Made by a program: the position numbers and the translations under genes
DNA from: Phoronis australis
Lineage: Eukaryota > Phoronida > Phoronidae
Assembly (NCBI GenBank): GCA_002633005.1
Contig: NMRA01000350.1
Coordinates: forward strand, 257,642-321,641
Length of the DNA stretch: 64,000 nucleotides
Direction of reading: 5' to 3'
Shown here: piece after piece, positions 1 through 11,205 of the stretch
How the letters are laid out: each line of letters opens with the position of its first letter
Numbering within the stretch: the stretch's first letter is position 1
Notes under the pieces: generated by a model
Seen by the model: the letters and a program-made list of their open reading frames with translations, nothing else
Told to the model about the DNA's origin: nothing
Database searches by the model: none

Positions 1-208
1 AATAACGGTCCCTGTGACGACCCGACTGCATGTCGAAGTAGTAGCATTGTCTCGCTATAGCCGCCTGGTGGATCCCGAGCTGGGTGTGGAAAGCACGGGC
101 AACGGGGCCTTTGTACATGTAGGTCTCGGTGTTCAAACTAATACGTTTACTAGCAATTGATTGCCACTCTCTCGTGCCGCTAACCGAACTAATTCTATTT
201 TAGCAGTT
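1..208. other. open stretch at left edge, possible exon fragment
   Basis: The first ~200 bases are more GC-rich and more open than the sequence that follows. On the plus strand one frame is open from base 2 to a TGA near 160. On the minus strand one frame is open from a TAA near 205 to the window edge and reads, for example, ETYMYKGPVARAFHTQLG. I recognise neither product. Either could be the end of an exon of a gene lying to the left, but no convincing splice site decides it. Strand and identity are unresolved. Confidence 0.15.
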
Positions 209-952
209 ACTAATGTGACTGTCAGTAGGGTGCTGCAAACCATGGGTAGATAATTACTGACTGACCTATCACGGTGTTTGTTTGGCAAATTTGATTGCGC
301 AGTGAAATCAAATTCATCTTACCTTGGAGAGCTGTTCAAATCAGCAAAAATAATATTAAGATGTCTCTTAATGAACAGTTAAAATATAATGCTCCTAAGG
401 ATAATCGTACAGCTTCAATTCAAATCTTGGAATTCAGAAGAGTTATCGACGCGTGCGTACTACGAGTATGACTGTGGACATTACACCGGAAATGGGCGCT
501 GCGTCGAAGTATGGATCTCCAAACGATTTATTCTCTAAAAGCTACGAGAAAGAAAACGACTTCCTTCACGGGTCAGATCGTTTGTGTGCGTTGGCAGTTC
601 AAAATCTCCGCTCTCATTGGTCATATCTATACACTGTTTCCGAAAGCACTACTGAGGAGTAGCGCTGTACAAAGTCATATGTCCTGAATTCCTCATGGTG
701 TCAGACTCAGTGCGCATGCTCTGGCTTGGACGTGCCGTCTGTCATGAATGATCCACTCACTTCTGTGAACAATCCATAACGTTTTGGTTCAGTTGATTAT
801 CAATCGCAAACCCTACCTAACACAGCTTCTCATTGGGCCATTCGTTAGGAAAATCTTACGCTAACAAGATTTGCAAGCAAGTGAACGAGAAAGTGTGCAC
901 TGCACCCCAGAATACAGAGCGAAGTCCTCGATTGATGGCGCCGTCACGGATT

Positions 953-967
953 GGGGGGGGGGGGGGN
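953..967. repeat. poly-G homopolymer ending in N
   Basis: Fourteen consecutive G (953-966) are followed by an undetermined base. This is probably a sequencing or assembly difficulty at a homopolymer; the true length is unknown. Confidence 0.9.
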
Positions 968-1585
968 TGCTAATCATCGACTTGGCTGAAAGTCCTAGAT
1001 GAGATAATTAGATACGGTAGTAAATCAACACGCCTGTTTAGCGTTCTAGTCGAAAACCGAACAATAAATAAAGCAAAAGACCAATATGACTGTTTTTGAA
1101 ATCAAAAGGTAAAAATTAACCGTCTTTGAGTTTTTAAAATCGAGGCATTTTAAGAGAAATTAGCGTATATATTTTCTTCAGTTTCGCGGATAAGCAACGA
1201 GCATTAATTTGAGTATCGATTATGACCGTGTTAGTCACAGTCTGACTTGGGCTTCCTGAGGCGTTGGGGTAACAAAACCTCAAATATTAGCGTAAGATGT
1301 GTGTCATGGTTCTTGAAAATAAAATCTGCCTCAGCGGTGCAGGAATTGATAATATGAATATACTTTAAGATCATAAATTTGCGAAAGAAGTCTTTTAACT
1401 TACACATTTCGAAGCAGTAAAGTCGGGTGAGATTCTGACTGTTAAAACAATCAAAGCCGAAGTGGGACGGAGGTTAATATCTTACTTTAGAAGACGCTTT
1501 ACCTTCCACGTGTCCTACTTACAACATCGCACCGGATATAAATCTTAAAGATCATTTCCAGTCCACGATCAGATCATTATGAGGG

Positions 1586-1950
1586 TGTTTTGGGGGAACG
1601 TTATGTGAGTGATGTGAGCCTGTGGGGTGTTGTGAGATTCTGTGGGAAGTGTGAGCATGTGGGTATTGTGAACCTGTGGGTGTGTTGTGAGGCTGTGAAG
1701 GTGTTGTGAGCATGCGGGGTGTTGTGAGCATGTGGGGGAGTTGTGAGCATGTGGGGTGTTGTGAGAATGTGGGGTGTTGTGAGCATGTGGGTGNGGCATT
1801 GTGAGCCCGGTGGTGTGTTGTGAGTCTTTAGGATGTTGTGATCATATGTGGGGTATTGTGGGCATGTGGGATGTTGTGAGCCTGTGGATGTTGTGAACCT
1901 GTGGTGATGTTGTTAGCTTGTCAGGTGTTTTGTGTCTGTGGAGTGTTGTG
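1586..1950. repeat. degenerate GT-rich minisatellite
   Basis: Roughly 18-bp imperfect units of the type GGTGTTGTGAGCATGTGG are repeated for about 365 bp, with one N at 1794. The minus-strand reading frames through it (His/Thr/Pro-rich 'AHNTPHS' repeats) are translations of the repeat and not genes. Confidence 0.9.
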
Positions 1951-4946
1951 GCCCCTATACACTTCCGTACCTCATACTTGTACGTTCGGCATTAATGACT
2001 TCACTAAACATTACGTACCGAAGTTACTGGCAAAGATTCGCGACGTTTCGTTGGATAAACAATCCTAAGAAGCCACGGGACTTTTGGAATCCCTAGGCTA
2101 TAACCGCAAAACTACGTGACATTCCTTGTCCATACACATTAGCCAATGGCGTTAACCATTAAGGTAAGAGTTGCCTTGGGAATCGATACGTTTATTTTCA
2201 CCCTTTCGCTGTTTTGATGGATTAGCCCACTGAAATGAATGACACGAGCATATCCACTTTATAGTCCCTGAAGTCCCTAAATTTGCATCCCAGCGATTTT
2301 GCGTCATTAACAAATTCAAAGCAATGTCTTAATGAATTTCAGCATATTCCTGCAGACGTCAAACAGTGGCACAGGAACCGATCCGATTCATCACTGAGAC
2401 AGACTCTTAACTTGAGAAATTAAATGATCCTCAAAGTGAATCAGTGTAGTCATCTAGCACTAAGTTCCAGATATAAGGGATGTATTGACCTTTGATCTTA
2501 TTCTAAAAGGTCTTGTGATATCTTTTAAGTTGTCACAGACCTTTAGGTGCGACAATTCTCTACGAGAGTCCTCCGAAATATCCGTTGTTGATGCGGCTGA
2601 CATGTACTGAGTTCAAAGTTCGATCAGCGGCAGATAAATATTGACGCGCATGGCCAAGGTACGTGTACATAGCGTGAGGGTGGAATGTTGGCATACTGTA
2701 ATTGGTTCTCCTAACATGGTTTCAAACAATTCCGTGGTTGCGTCTCTAAATGACAGCTACTCGTACGTCTAAACCCATGCACCCCCGTATCATCAGAACC
2801 AAATCCTTAGTACAAATTCATATGATGTCGGCGCCACTGAAATCTACACAAGGGCGAAAAATGCTGCATTCACGGTTACCAAACACCAGTCACTATAGCC
2901 ATAATCTTCGCCGGACTCAAATTCATTTGAGGGACTTGTCTCCGGGGCTGGAGCTTTTTAACTGCGTAAAAACATTTTTGGCGCGTGTGTGAGTTTAGGG
3001 ACGCAGACAAAGTATTTTGGCGATGTAGAACCTCATCAATCTAACTTATCGTTTCGTTTCTCATTTATTCAGCTTTTGTGTTTTATCATAAAAGCTTACA
3101 AGTACTAGTTCTTGATTGCTCCTCGTGCAAAAGTGAAATATTTTCAAAGCAATACTTACGTTCTGGAGAACAGCTCGTAAGTATTTAAAAGTTCAATTAA
3201 ATTGTATCAGCCATTTCTGAAATATGATATACAGAAATTGGCCAATTTTGGGTGTATCCAATTGTCTTACATAACATTAAGCCTATTGAACTGTTGTTAT
3301 CTGCCTCGATTTTAGTGAATGACTTGCGGCCAACGGCAAGAATTAGAGATTAGTATTAAAAACACAAAAGCATAATGCAATTTGCTATTTTATAGAGGTG
3401 GCCAAAGCGATAAACCTAAGACGTCTACCCCATCCAGCAATAATCACATAATGCGTTTTCGCCAACTAAAACCCAATGCGTCTCCTTTTAATTGATTTGT
3501 ACGACAGTAATGACGGGAAAGCCAAGTGGAGCGCCTACACTTTGATGTTATGATGTCTAGTTCTTGTGAATGCTAGAGCTTCATTGTTTTAGATGGGCTA
3601 ATTGAATGCAGATTGGACTTATTTCTGGAACCGTCTTCGGGGAACACATCTACACGCAAACCGTGTTGTCAAAATTTGTTAGTTGCAGTGATACAGTCAG
3701 AGTTGATCCATTGACGGGTAAAGTATAATGTCGGAAACAACTTTTTTGTGAAAAATAGAAAATTTGAAATGGATACATATGAAAAATCGGTCTCACGTCA
3801 AAAGGCGACACTCAGGCAAAAAAGCAATAGGGAAAGGGAATGCTGTACGAATTTTTGACAAAGCGAGGTGCGAAAAGAGGAATTTGTTGACTCGCTATGG
3901 GCGACATACTACAGCAGAATGTCTCGCAAGTCTCATCGACTAATTCTTCAAAGTTCGTACATCAATACAAAAAACCCTATCGGTTTAGACGTAAATCAAC
4001 GATGGCCAGTGTTACACAACCCCGTGCACTTGTCTCACCGACAGATCGTTATGGTAGTAGGTGTTGACGCGGTCTTCTCAGTGAAATGACGCATTCCGCC
4101 GGTACAGATCGTTGTTTTCAATCAGCAACAGTTACGAGAAACGAGAATTGGGTTTCGGAGCTCTTCTGTGATTGGTTAGTTTTTCTCGACGCGCGCGATG
4201 AGATTATTCTTTTCTTTACGACAGTTTCTAGGCTTCGGTCACAACTCTAAAGAGCGGAGTAAGAGAAAGCGGTGTATTTTAGATTCACAGGATATTTTTA
4301 CTACGGTATGTTTTTCATTTCTCTCATGTTAAAGAATTAGAATATCCATCTACATTTAATTTAATCTTCTGTAATTCAACGTGATCAGCGGCTTATATCT
4401 AGTAAAATAAACAAGTGCGTATAGAAGATTGTCCACCTATAGCTCCACCTACTCTCGAAGTAATTACTTTCAACCACAGGTGAGGCGAATTAGAGGTAAA
4501 TATCCCATGTCTTATTAATATTTGGATGGCATTAAGGGTCATTCTAAAATAACTCAGGTTTTGAAGTCTTGGCGTTTCATCGCGCTCGTACAGACTCCTA
4601 ATTAAGAAGCCCAGCTGGGAAGTCTCGTTTAATACAATGTTATATTCGCGTTTAATCTAAACTTCGGAAATTAGCGTTCATGTTAATTGAAACACCATTC
4701 TTCAGTGAGTTGGTAAGTCAAGAATTAGACCGGTGATCATGATTGATATGTTGTACGGATTATGTAGGAGCCAACAAGTGTCACGTTCAAAAGTACATGT
4801 TGTGCCGTTCACGGAACTGTTAAGCTATCGAAAAAATGAGAACAAATCTCCAAAAAGGAATGGACAAGGAGATGCGTACATGTATATATATGCAGTCAAT
4901 ACATGCAGGAAATTTGTGTGTCAGTAATTGTTGTGTTCTTCTCCAG

Positions 4947-5035
4947 GCTCCAGTAGAAGGCTACACGAACCCGACCTGAGCACGCTGAAATGTTTTCGTT
5001 TGGTGCCATCTGCGCAGTGCTCTACCTGGCGTCAC
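4947..5035 (+). CDS. candidate alternative first coding exon (signal peptide) of the receptor gene
   Basis: A polypyrimidine-AG acceptor (TTCTTCTCCAG, ending 4946) is followed by about 43 bp of leader with an in-frame stop (TAG 4954-4956). Then comes ATG 4990 and 15 codons reading MFSFGAICAVLYLAS, and a strong donor GTAAGT at 5036. The peptide is a good short signal sequence. The exon ends in phase 1, exactly the phase needed to join the receptor exon at 42042 (...LAS-R-GLAISDE). No other large coding exon compatible with it appears before 42 kb on this strand. It would give a 484-residue receptor. Against this, the intron would be 37 kb, and the exon could belong to a gene whose remaining exons are too small to recognise. 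Linkage is inferred from phase and content only. Confidence 0.45.
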
Positions 5036-6514
5036 GTAAGTTAGCTGCTTAGACATTTTAAAGTGCAAATAAGTTAAATAAACACGTAATACTGGTTTAT
5101 TCCCCCCAAGTAAACAGCCTCATTTGCTTACAATAGTAGTTTGTGTGTGAATTGATAATACCAAGACTTTCGAGTTGAAATTGAAAAATTGATACTTCAA
5201 CTAGTATATGCGCCATTTCAGGACAACGATATCTTTAATAAGCGAGACTTTTAAAAGCACGCGAATGCATTTATTAAATTCTAGGTATTTCTATGTAAGT
5301 CCAACCGCATTACTTAAGGCAAATTAATTTGTCGGCCGCCTAGTTTCTTTCTACCAGCCTATCTTATGAGCCAATTTGATGATTAAATTTTTGCGCGTTT
5401 TCATCACCAGCTGAATTTTTCATACATGTTCTAACCATGTAAATACCATTCCTAACAAACACGTAAATATTTTATGGTTTTAATATAACAACATGGCCAA
5501 TACGATTTCTGTGATTACACCTGATGTTTCCCTCGGGCAAAACTCAACAGCCCTCACGAACGATTGTCTTCAATCGTTTTTCATAAAAGACACAAATATG
5601 ACGTGGATGGTTAGTAGTAGTCATTTGAGTGCAAACACAGGATTTATCTAATAGCATTTTGCGCATGCGCATCCCTGGGTTAACAACAAGAGTAATTATT
5701 TTGTTGGCACGCTTTTCAATGACGAGTTTTGGTTTACCTTTCTGTTGCCTTCTCCAGAAGAAATAATACATGTACACGTTCTAAAAAAGAAACGAGTCTT
5801 TGCTGGTTATATTTTTATATTTCGTGGGATCCAGGCTCATTAGGAGCAAGCACACGAATGCACGTGTGCATTATGGCTGATGAAAAATGAAGGAATTTCC
5901 AAATTCTTTTCAGAAAAATACGTTAAGCTGCACTAACGATCTTGCTCACTGGAAACAAAATACTTGAAATAACTACGATTGTTAGAATCCAATTTTGACA
6001 ATTCCAAGTTACGAACAGATGAAAGTCACATTGAGGTGACATCGATTCATGTGCTGAGGAAAACGTGCACATCAAATATTTTTGTACTTTGTTTGTCTAA
6101 GTCGGTATAGTTGTTGTTGTTTTAAAAAATCCGTAACAGTCCACCCAACATTATACCTACTCTGGTGTAAGCAGGTACCACTCAATAATTACTATCTGAA
6201 ATTACGAATGAAATGGATAAAGAAAAACGAATACAGATTGTTAGAGGCACCCTTCGTAACCCTGGTACCAGAAAAAAGGGTTGGGTTTGAAATGATTACC
6301 AGATTAATAAACAGTCACACTCATGATATCAACAGAGGCTTGAGTGAGTTTAGATTTATTTCACCCAGCTTACTGTAATTAAATATATTTTAGTGCATCA
6401 CATGTATCAGATTATCTAGAGTATTGCGTTATGCGATGATATATTGGTTTTAAGCTTATTTTTTATTTTTTACTTCACTTGGTATTCCGTTCTGTAGTTC
6501 ATTTTATTCTCCAT
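5036..6514. other. no gene recognised
   Basis: AT-rich sequence. A 98-codon plus-strand frame (6082-6378) precedes the larger ORF at 6515 but resembles no known family and has no supporting splice or start context. I see no clear repeat. Confidence 0.4.
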
Positions 6515-7162
6515 ATGTTTGCATCTTTTTATTTTACGATCGTATTACCTACTGTTGTTTTATCCCTGTTATCAGTTCATTGTCAGGCCGCGCAGTCGTC
6601 TTTCGATTATGAGTATGTGGTAAATTCCTCGGCTCATTTTCCTTCATCCTCTCATTTTCTGCTCTTACGCATTTTAACTTCAGGACAACTTCCTCATTTT
6701 CCACTTACTGTCCCAAACATCAAATTTTACACAATTGATGAAGATCAAAAGCACCGCTCGGTACATTTGGTTTTCAATAGACGCGTATTTATACCGTCTA
6801 TATTCATCTTCTATGCAATTAGTAACATATTTGACGGTTTGGCATTAGGGATCTTTAGTTGGCTCTCGTTCCATCTTTCTCTAGTAAGTCGCTTTGTTAC
6901 GACACCGGTTGATCGATCTTTTGAAGAATGGTGTCTTTGGGAAAGATTAAGGCGTCAGTCATTCTGGAATAGGTTAACTTCTCCCATAATACAATGTAGG
7001 AAGAGAGAGAGATTGTTTGCCAATACATTGCTGCGCTGGAGAGGGATTACGTACTCATTTAAAATTCCAACTCTTCACTGGAACGTAAGACTCTCATCAA
7101 CTTGCGCACACTTGATTCTAGGATCCAATATAAATGTCAATACATTTTCAATTCCAACTTGA
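6515..7162 (+). CDS. hypothetical secreted protein ORF, 215 residues
   Basis: This is the longest uninterrupted frame in the window (open from about 6479; first ATG at 6515). The N-terminus MFASFYFTIVLPTVVLSLL followed by SVHCQA has the layout of a cleavable signal peptide, with a likely cut after CQA. It is followed by an Asn-Ser-Ser glycosylation sequon and a Phe/Ser/Leu-rich region with a second hydrophobic stretch around residue 100 (FIPSIFIFYAISNIF). The C-terminal third is basic (Arg/Trp-rich). I recognise no domain. There is no obvious promoter. An open frame of this size in AT-rich DNA is unlikely but not impossible by chance, given the number of frames examined. It could be a real single-exon gene, a mobile-element ORF, or accidental. 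Confidence 0.25.
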   Translation: MFASFYFTIVLPTVVLSLLSVHCQAAQSSFDYEYVVNSSAHFPSSSHFLLLRILTSGQLPHFPLTVPNIKFYTIDEDQKHRSVHLVFNRRVFIPSIFIFYAISNIFDGLALGIFSWLSFHLSLVSRFVTTPVDRSFEEWCLWERLRRQSFWNRLTSPIIQCRKRERLFANTLLRWRGITYSFKIPTLHWNVRLSSTCAHLILGSNINVNTFSIPT

Positions 7163-7792
7163 CTACAGAACATGGGGAAAACTTGCATGTCCGATATCAT
7201 TTGCAATATTGTTATTTCCTTTAAATGAACGAAAGTGAGGTTGTCGTATATACGTATTCCTATACCGTCTGCTCTCGCACGTTCGTGTCGAAGTAGTTTA
7301 GAACTAGAATGGAATGACGATGATGCGTATTTATTTATTTATACTCCAGAGACATCACAGAAAGAAAACATTAGTCATGACCTAGCAAAAGAAAAAAAAA
7401 GAAATAAGAACATAAAATGAGAAGACAATACACTGTATCTAGGCAACGAAATAAGATAGCAGATACAATGTATGAACAAGTTTGGGTTGTTCAATACTGT
7501 ACTCCACAGTGAAAACGTTTGAGCTAGTCTAGATTTAAAGAGACCCAAATTGTTAGAGATCTTTTAGGTTTTAAAGTACTCCAATGAATTCCACAGTTTG
7601 TGTGTCCACCAAATCTCAAACTATTTAACCGCATTTACTGGTATTACACGAGGTATATTCAGTACTATATTGGTTTTTAAATCATAGGGAGATGATCTGC
7701 GAGTCAACATATCAGAGGTACACGTATAAGTGAGAACATAACTATGTTAAGTGATTTATGCATGAATCGAAAACAATATGCCGAAATCGTTT

Positions 7793-8155
7793 TTAATACA
7801 GGGCTCTGTTTTGGGAGAACATCATTATCAACATGGAGATCATCAACATTAAAACCGTCTCAAGAGCATACATGTATGATCTTTCAGGCTTGTCACGGTT
7901 GGTCTTGTTTATAAAATGCCAGATAGTGTCACAAAACTGGCTATAAATTAACGCTTGAAAAATTGTGACAGTTAAATCATGGGTTAAAAAATATTTGAGT
8001 TTACGTAGAATAGCAAAGTGTTTAGCCTTTCTCTTAATAGCATTATCGATGTGTCCATCAAAAGTTAATGACTTTGTTTTTAGCTTTCTTTTGGCATTTT
8101 TGTTCTTAGTAAGACAGTTAATTCTACTGAACACGTGATTCCAATTGTTCTGCAT
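7793..8155 (-). pseudogene. non-LTR retrotransposon reverse transcriptase fragment (C-terminal part)
   Basis: The minus-strand translation contains KSLTFDGHIDNAIKRKAKHF, then ILRKLKYFLTHDLTVTIFQA, LIYSQFCDTIWHF and NKTNRDKPER. This is the familiar end of the RT domain in CR1/Jockey/L2-like elements: 'LTF..HI......K......LR.....L......ly.ali.S...Y...iW.......' with a following 'kLer.q' segment. Only about 100 residues are recognisable. The catalytic YADD region and endonuclease are absent, and flanking frames (8205-8483) are not recognisable, so this is a decayed 5'-truncated copy. Family assignment within non-LTR elements is not possible from this piece. Confidence 0.65.
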
Positions 8156-9060
8156 TATTTTCGTTCTCGACTTGATCAGATAGATTTATTCCTTGCAAAC
8201 AGTCCTAAAAATCTCCAGTTTTAAATATAGTAAAAGTGTCTGTAAATGTTCTAAAATCTGATTTTGTTAAACATGTACTTGTCGCATGTATGCGCACATT
8301 TAGGCTCATGCGCCTTGGTTTGAAACTTTTCCTGTATCTCCAAAACAGTTGAGATAAACCAAACATGAAGGGAAGATTGACTGACCGGTTACAAAATGAC
8401 AGGTGTAGGCGTGCTTTCAATTTAAGATAAATAAACACGCTACTAACAAGCGAATACACATTACGGAAACCTAACTGCGACAAATGTTTACACTACATAC
8501 CTACACTAATCTTTGAAGTTGAAGCTTACTATTACTGAACACCTTTGAATGACAATTCACGAAACCACACATTGCAAAATCTTAAAAATCGCAAAACACA
8601 TTGCGTGCACGAAGATCTTTTATGTAATCAAGTTTTTGTGTTTTTAAAAGAAAAAATGCAGTTTTAGTCTAGATTGCAATGACTTCTACAAACGTGATTT
8701 TTTTCGCACACACCCTAAAAGCTCTTCAGTATTTCCATATCCATCAACTACAACTACTGATTTGTGATTATCCGTCCTCTACAGCTCGAGAACTCGGCTG
8801 TCAAAAACGAAGACGTCGACATACTAACTGAAAAAATCAAAAATCACTATTTCAGGTCCGTATTTGTCGCTGACAGACTTTTTGCAAGTCTTATTTCCCG
8901 GAACATTTTCCGGGATAGTTTCCTTCCAATTTTTATTCGAGTGAATACAGCTAATAATTTCAAAACACGTGCATTCGTACATTTGCAGAAATCGGAAAAA
9001 ACACGCAAAAAGACTCGTCTATAGATAACAGAACCATAATTCCCATATGACCTGGAATGT
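8156..9060. other. no gene recognised
   Basis: This may include further decayed retrotransposon sequence upstream of the RT fragment, but no motif remains. Overlapping frames at 8764-9224 on both strands have no recognisable content. Confidence 0.35.
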
Positions 9061-9701
9061 GTTACAACACGACTGGTTAATAACAACGAGTACGTATTTG
9101 TTGATATTACATGGGAGAATCGCAAATCAGTGCAAAGTAGAAATATATACGCCTTACATATCGTCTGAAAAACACTAGTGGCAACAACCAAACACGCGCC
9201 GACCAAACAATACCGGAATTCCATGAAGGTGACAAGGTAATGATTGACAAATCGGGTGTCGCAACTGTATGTACTTCAGTCGGGAGAACATGGAAACAAC
9301 TTCTTAAAAGGACCCTAATTGGTGGACGAATTCTTACGTTCATTCAAAGGAAGACGAACACCAACTCAAGAAACGCGGTGAGACTGTTGAGCTGTGCTGT
9401 CTCAAGTTCAATTCAGTGCTCACGCGCGGGGAAGCCCTGCTGTCTGTTATTTATAAACATTTGTTAAATTTTAATATTACAACTTCAAATACTATTTATT
9501 AAATTCTAACTTCAACATTTGTTACGATAGCTGAATGCAGTTTACAATTGTAAAGTTTAAAATAAAACAAAAAGTAACCGAGTTTACTTCACCTTGTGCA
9601 AGCGTATTTTTACAAAAGTTGCGTCATGTGGTCGAAAGTTTTAGACACGTCGAGTTTTTCGGCAAATACGATCTTTTTATGGTTCAAGTGATAAAACAAA
9701 T

Positions 9702-9844
9702 CCTACACTCGTCTCAGGTTTATGACATGAGTAAAACCTCTTGGAAATTTCGTCAAATCCCCGAGGCTTGCTGAGGGATTTTGATAAAATTGTGACGAAA
9801 TTTCCAAGAGGTTTTGCCAATATCAGAAACCTGAGACGAGTGTA
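9702..9844. repeat. hairpin nested in left foldback arm
   Basis: The segment begins CCTACACTCGTCTCAGG and ends CCTGAGACGAGTGTA. About 55 bp on each side are near-perfect reverse complements (core GACGAAATTTCCAAGAGG), around a short loop with CCCCGAGGCTTGCTGAGGG. It is an independent palindrome inside the larger inverted repeat. Confidence 0.8.
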
Positions 9845-10779
9845 TAATTTGCTATTTATTCCTAAGTTTTGCATGAGCAAAATTAGGTCAGTGAAAGTTA
9901 CGGCAATCGGCGTTCAAAATCACCTCTTGGAAACATTCGTTCACGTGACTTGTGACAACACACACCAAACTGTAGCTTTTGTTTACGTGACCATTAAAGC
10001 TTTCCCTCAAGTCATTTTTGTTATTGCATTAGTCATGAGTTACAATTCACGAAAACGCGAATGCACTGTTGTCAACTGATATGCCAAGTGGCCTTTTCGT
10101 GCCATATTGCGTCACCTTTTAAAAGAACACAAAACGAGCAAGGCCGTTAAAAGAGAACTCGTAAGGCTCAAGGTGCTGTTGTCACGGGACCTCAAGTTCT
10201 TAAAAATCGCAGCGTGCATTGTGTTCTAGCCTTAAAGTCGGGCACTTTACCTGACTTCTATGAGAAAGCGAAAATTTGACGTGCACCGCTTTCTATTGCA
10301 TTTTTTCACACAGCCGAGGGTATCAGAGTATACAGAACACCAAATTGTCCGTAATAGTTTTTATTTCGGGGTTTCATCAACGGCAAAGCTTACTCATTAG
10401 CGGCGTTGATGGCTATTTTTTCAAGTGCCATGTGGGACTGATGTCAGCACGTAAACTTCCGGTGACATCACAGACAACTTGGTAAAGTGTAAACAACTTG
10501 ACAAAAATAACACTCGTCACTTGCGTGACCAGAATTAAAGCACGGGTTCACTGTAACATGGTTTTAGTGCGATTACGACAAACAGGTCATCACGAGCAAA
10601 TAAAAGATTGATACCGAGACTCAAAATTCATCGAATGAATGCACAGATTAGCAAATGATTCGCGCGAAAGATTATTGAGGCACGCGCCATCCGATATCGC
10701 AGAATGCATGTTACAATTTGAATTATGAATCATACCAGCAGTTCGTGGACGCAAAAATGCAAGATCATACCTAGAGATT

Positions 10780-10913
10780 CCTACACTCGTATCAAGTTGA
10801 TGACATGGGCAAAACCTTGTGGAAATTTTATCACAATCCTGAGGCTTGCCGAGTGATTTTGACGAAATTTCCAAGAAGTTTTGCCCAGTTCATAAACCTG
10901 GGAGGAGTGTAGG
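10780..10913. repeat. hairpin nested in right foldback arm
   Basis: This is the counterpart of the 9702-9844 hairpin. It begins CCTACACTCGTATCAAG and ends GGAGGAGTGTAGG, with GACGAAATTTCCAAGAAG in one stem. It is more diverged than the left copy. Confidence 0.75.
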
Positions 10914-11205
10914 ATTTGTTTTCTCACCTGAATCATAAAAGCAATCATTTTGCCGAAAAACGAGTCTAAACCTTTAAACCACATGACGCAACTTTTGTAA
11001 AAACACGCTTGCGCAAGGTAAAGTAAACTCAGTTAGTTTTTGTTAATTCCAGCATTGTTTGGTTGGCGCACGTTTGGCTGTTGGTATTAATATTTTGCAG
11101 ACGAAAAAATGTAAGGCGTATGGATTTCTACTTTGCACTACTTTGTGATTCGCCCATGTAATATAAAAAATACGCACTCAGTGTTATTCCTCAGTCGTGT
11201 CGTTG

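Larger units (their letters stand above)
209..4946. other. no gene recognised; repeats only
   Basis: Apart from the poly-G tract and minisatellite listed separately, I see no supported gene. Open frames such as 453-662, 2750-2992 and 3868-4089 are 69-80 residues long, resemble no family I know, and are of a length expected by chance in AT-rich DNA. If the exon at 4947 is a real first coding exon, part of this stretch would be promoter or 5' UTR of the receptor gene. Confidence 0.5.
9061..11205. mobile_element. large foldback element with long inverted arms
   Basis: Two segments are reverse complements of each other. 9061-9224 pairs with 11048-11205 (shared landmarks: CACGACT, ATATTACATGGG, GTGCAAAGTAGAAAT, TACGCCTTACAT, CCAAACAAT). 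9553-9850 pairs with 10783-11047 (GAGTTTACTT, GCGCAAGCGT-type, ACAAAAGTTGCGTCATGTGG, TTTTTCGGCAAA). The left arm carries about 330 bp (9225-9552) missing from the right arm. A ~930-bp spacer (9851-10782) separates the arms. No transposase is visible. The organisation fits a foldback or large MITE-type non-autonomous DNA element; arm divergence suggests it is not recent. No target-site duplication was identified with confidence. Confidence 0.7.

Noticed and set aside
1569-1799. His/Thr/Pro-rich minus-strand ORFs
   Set aside because: They are translations of the GT-rich minisatellite; every repeat unit gives the same peptide and the frame is interrupted by N.
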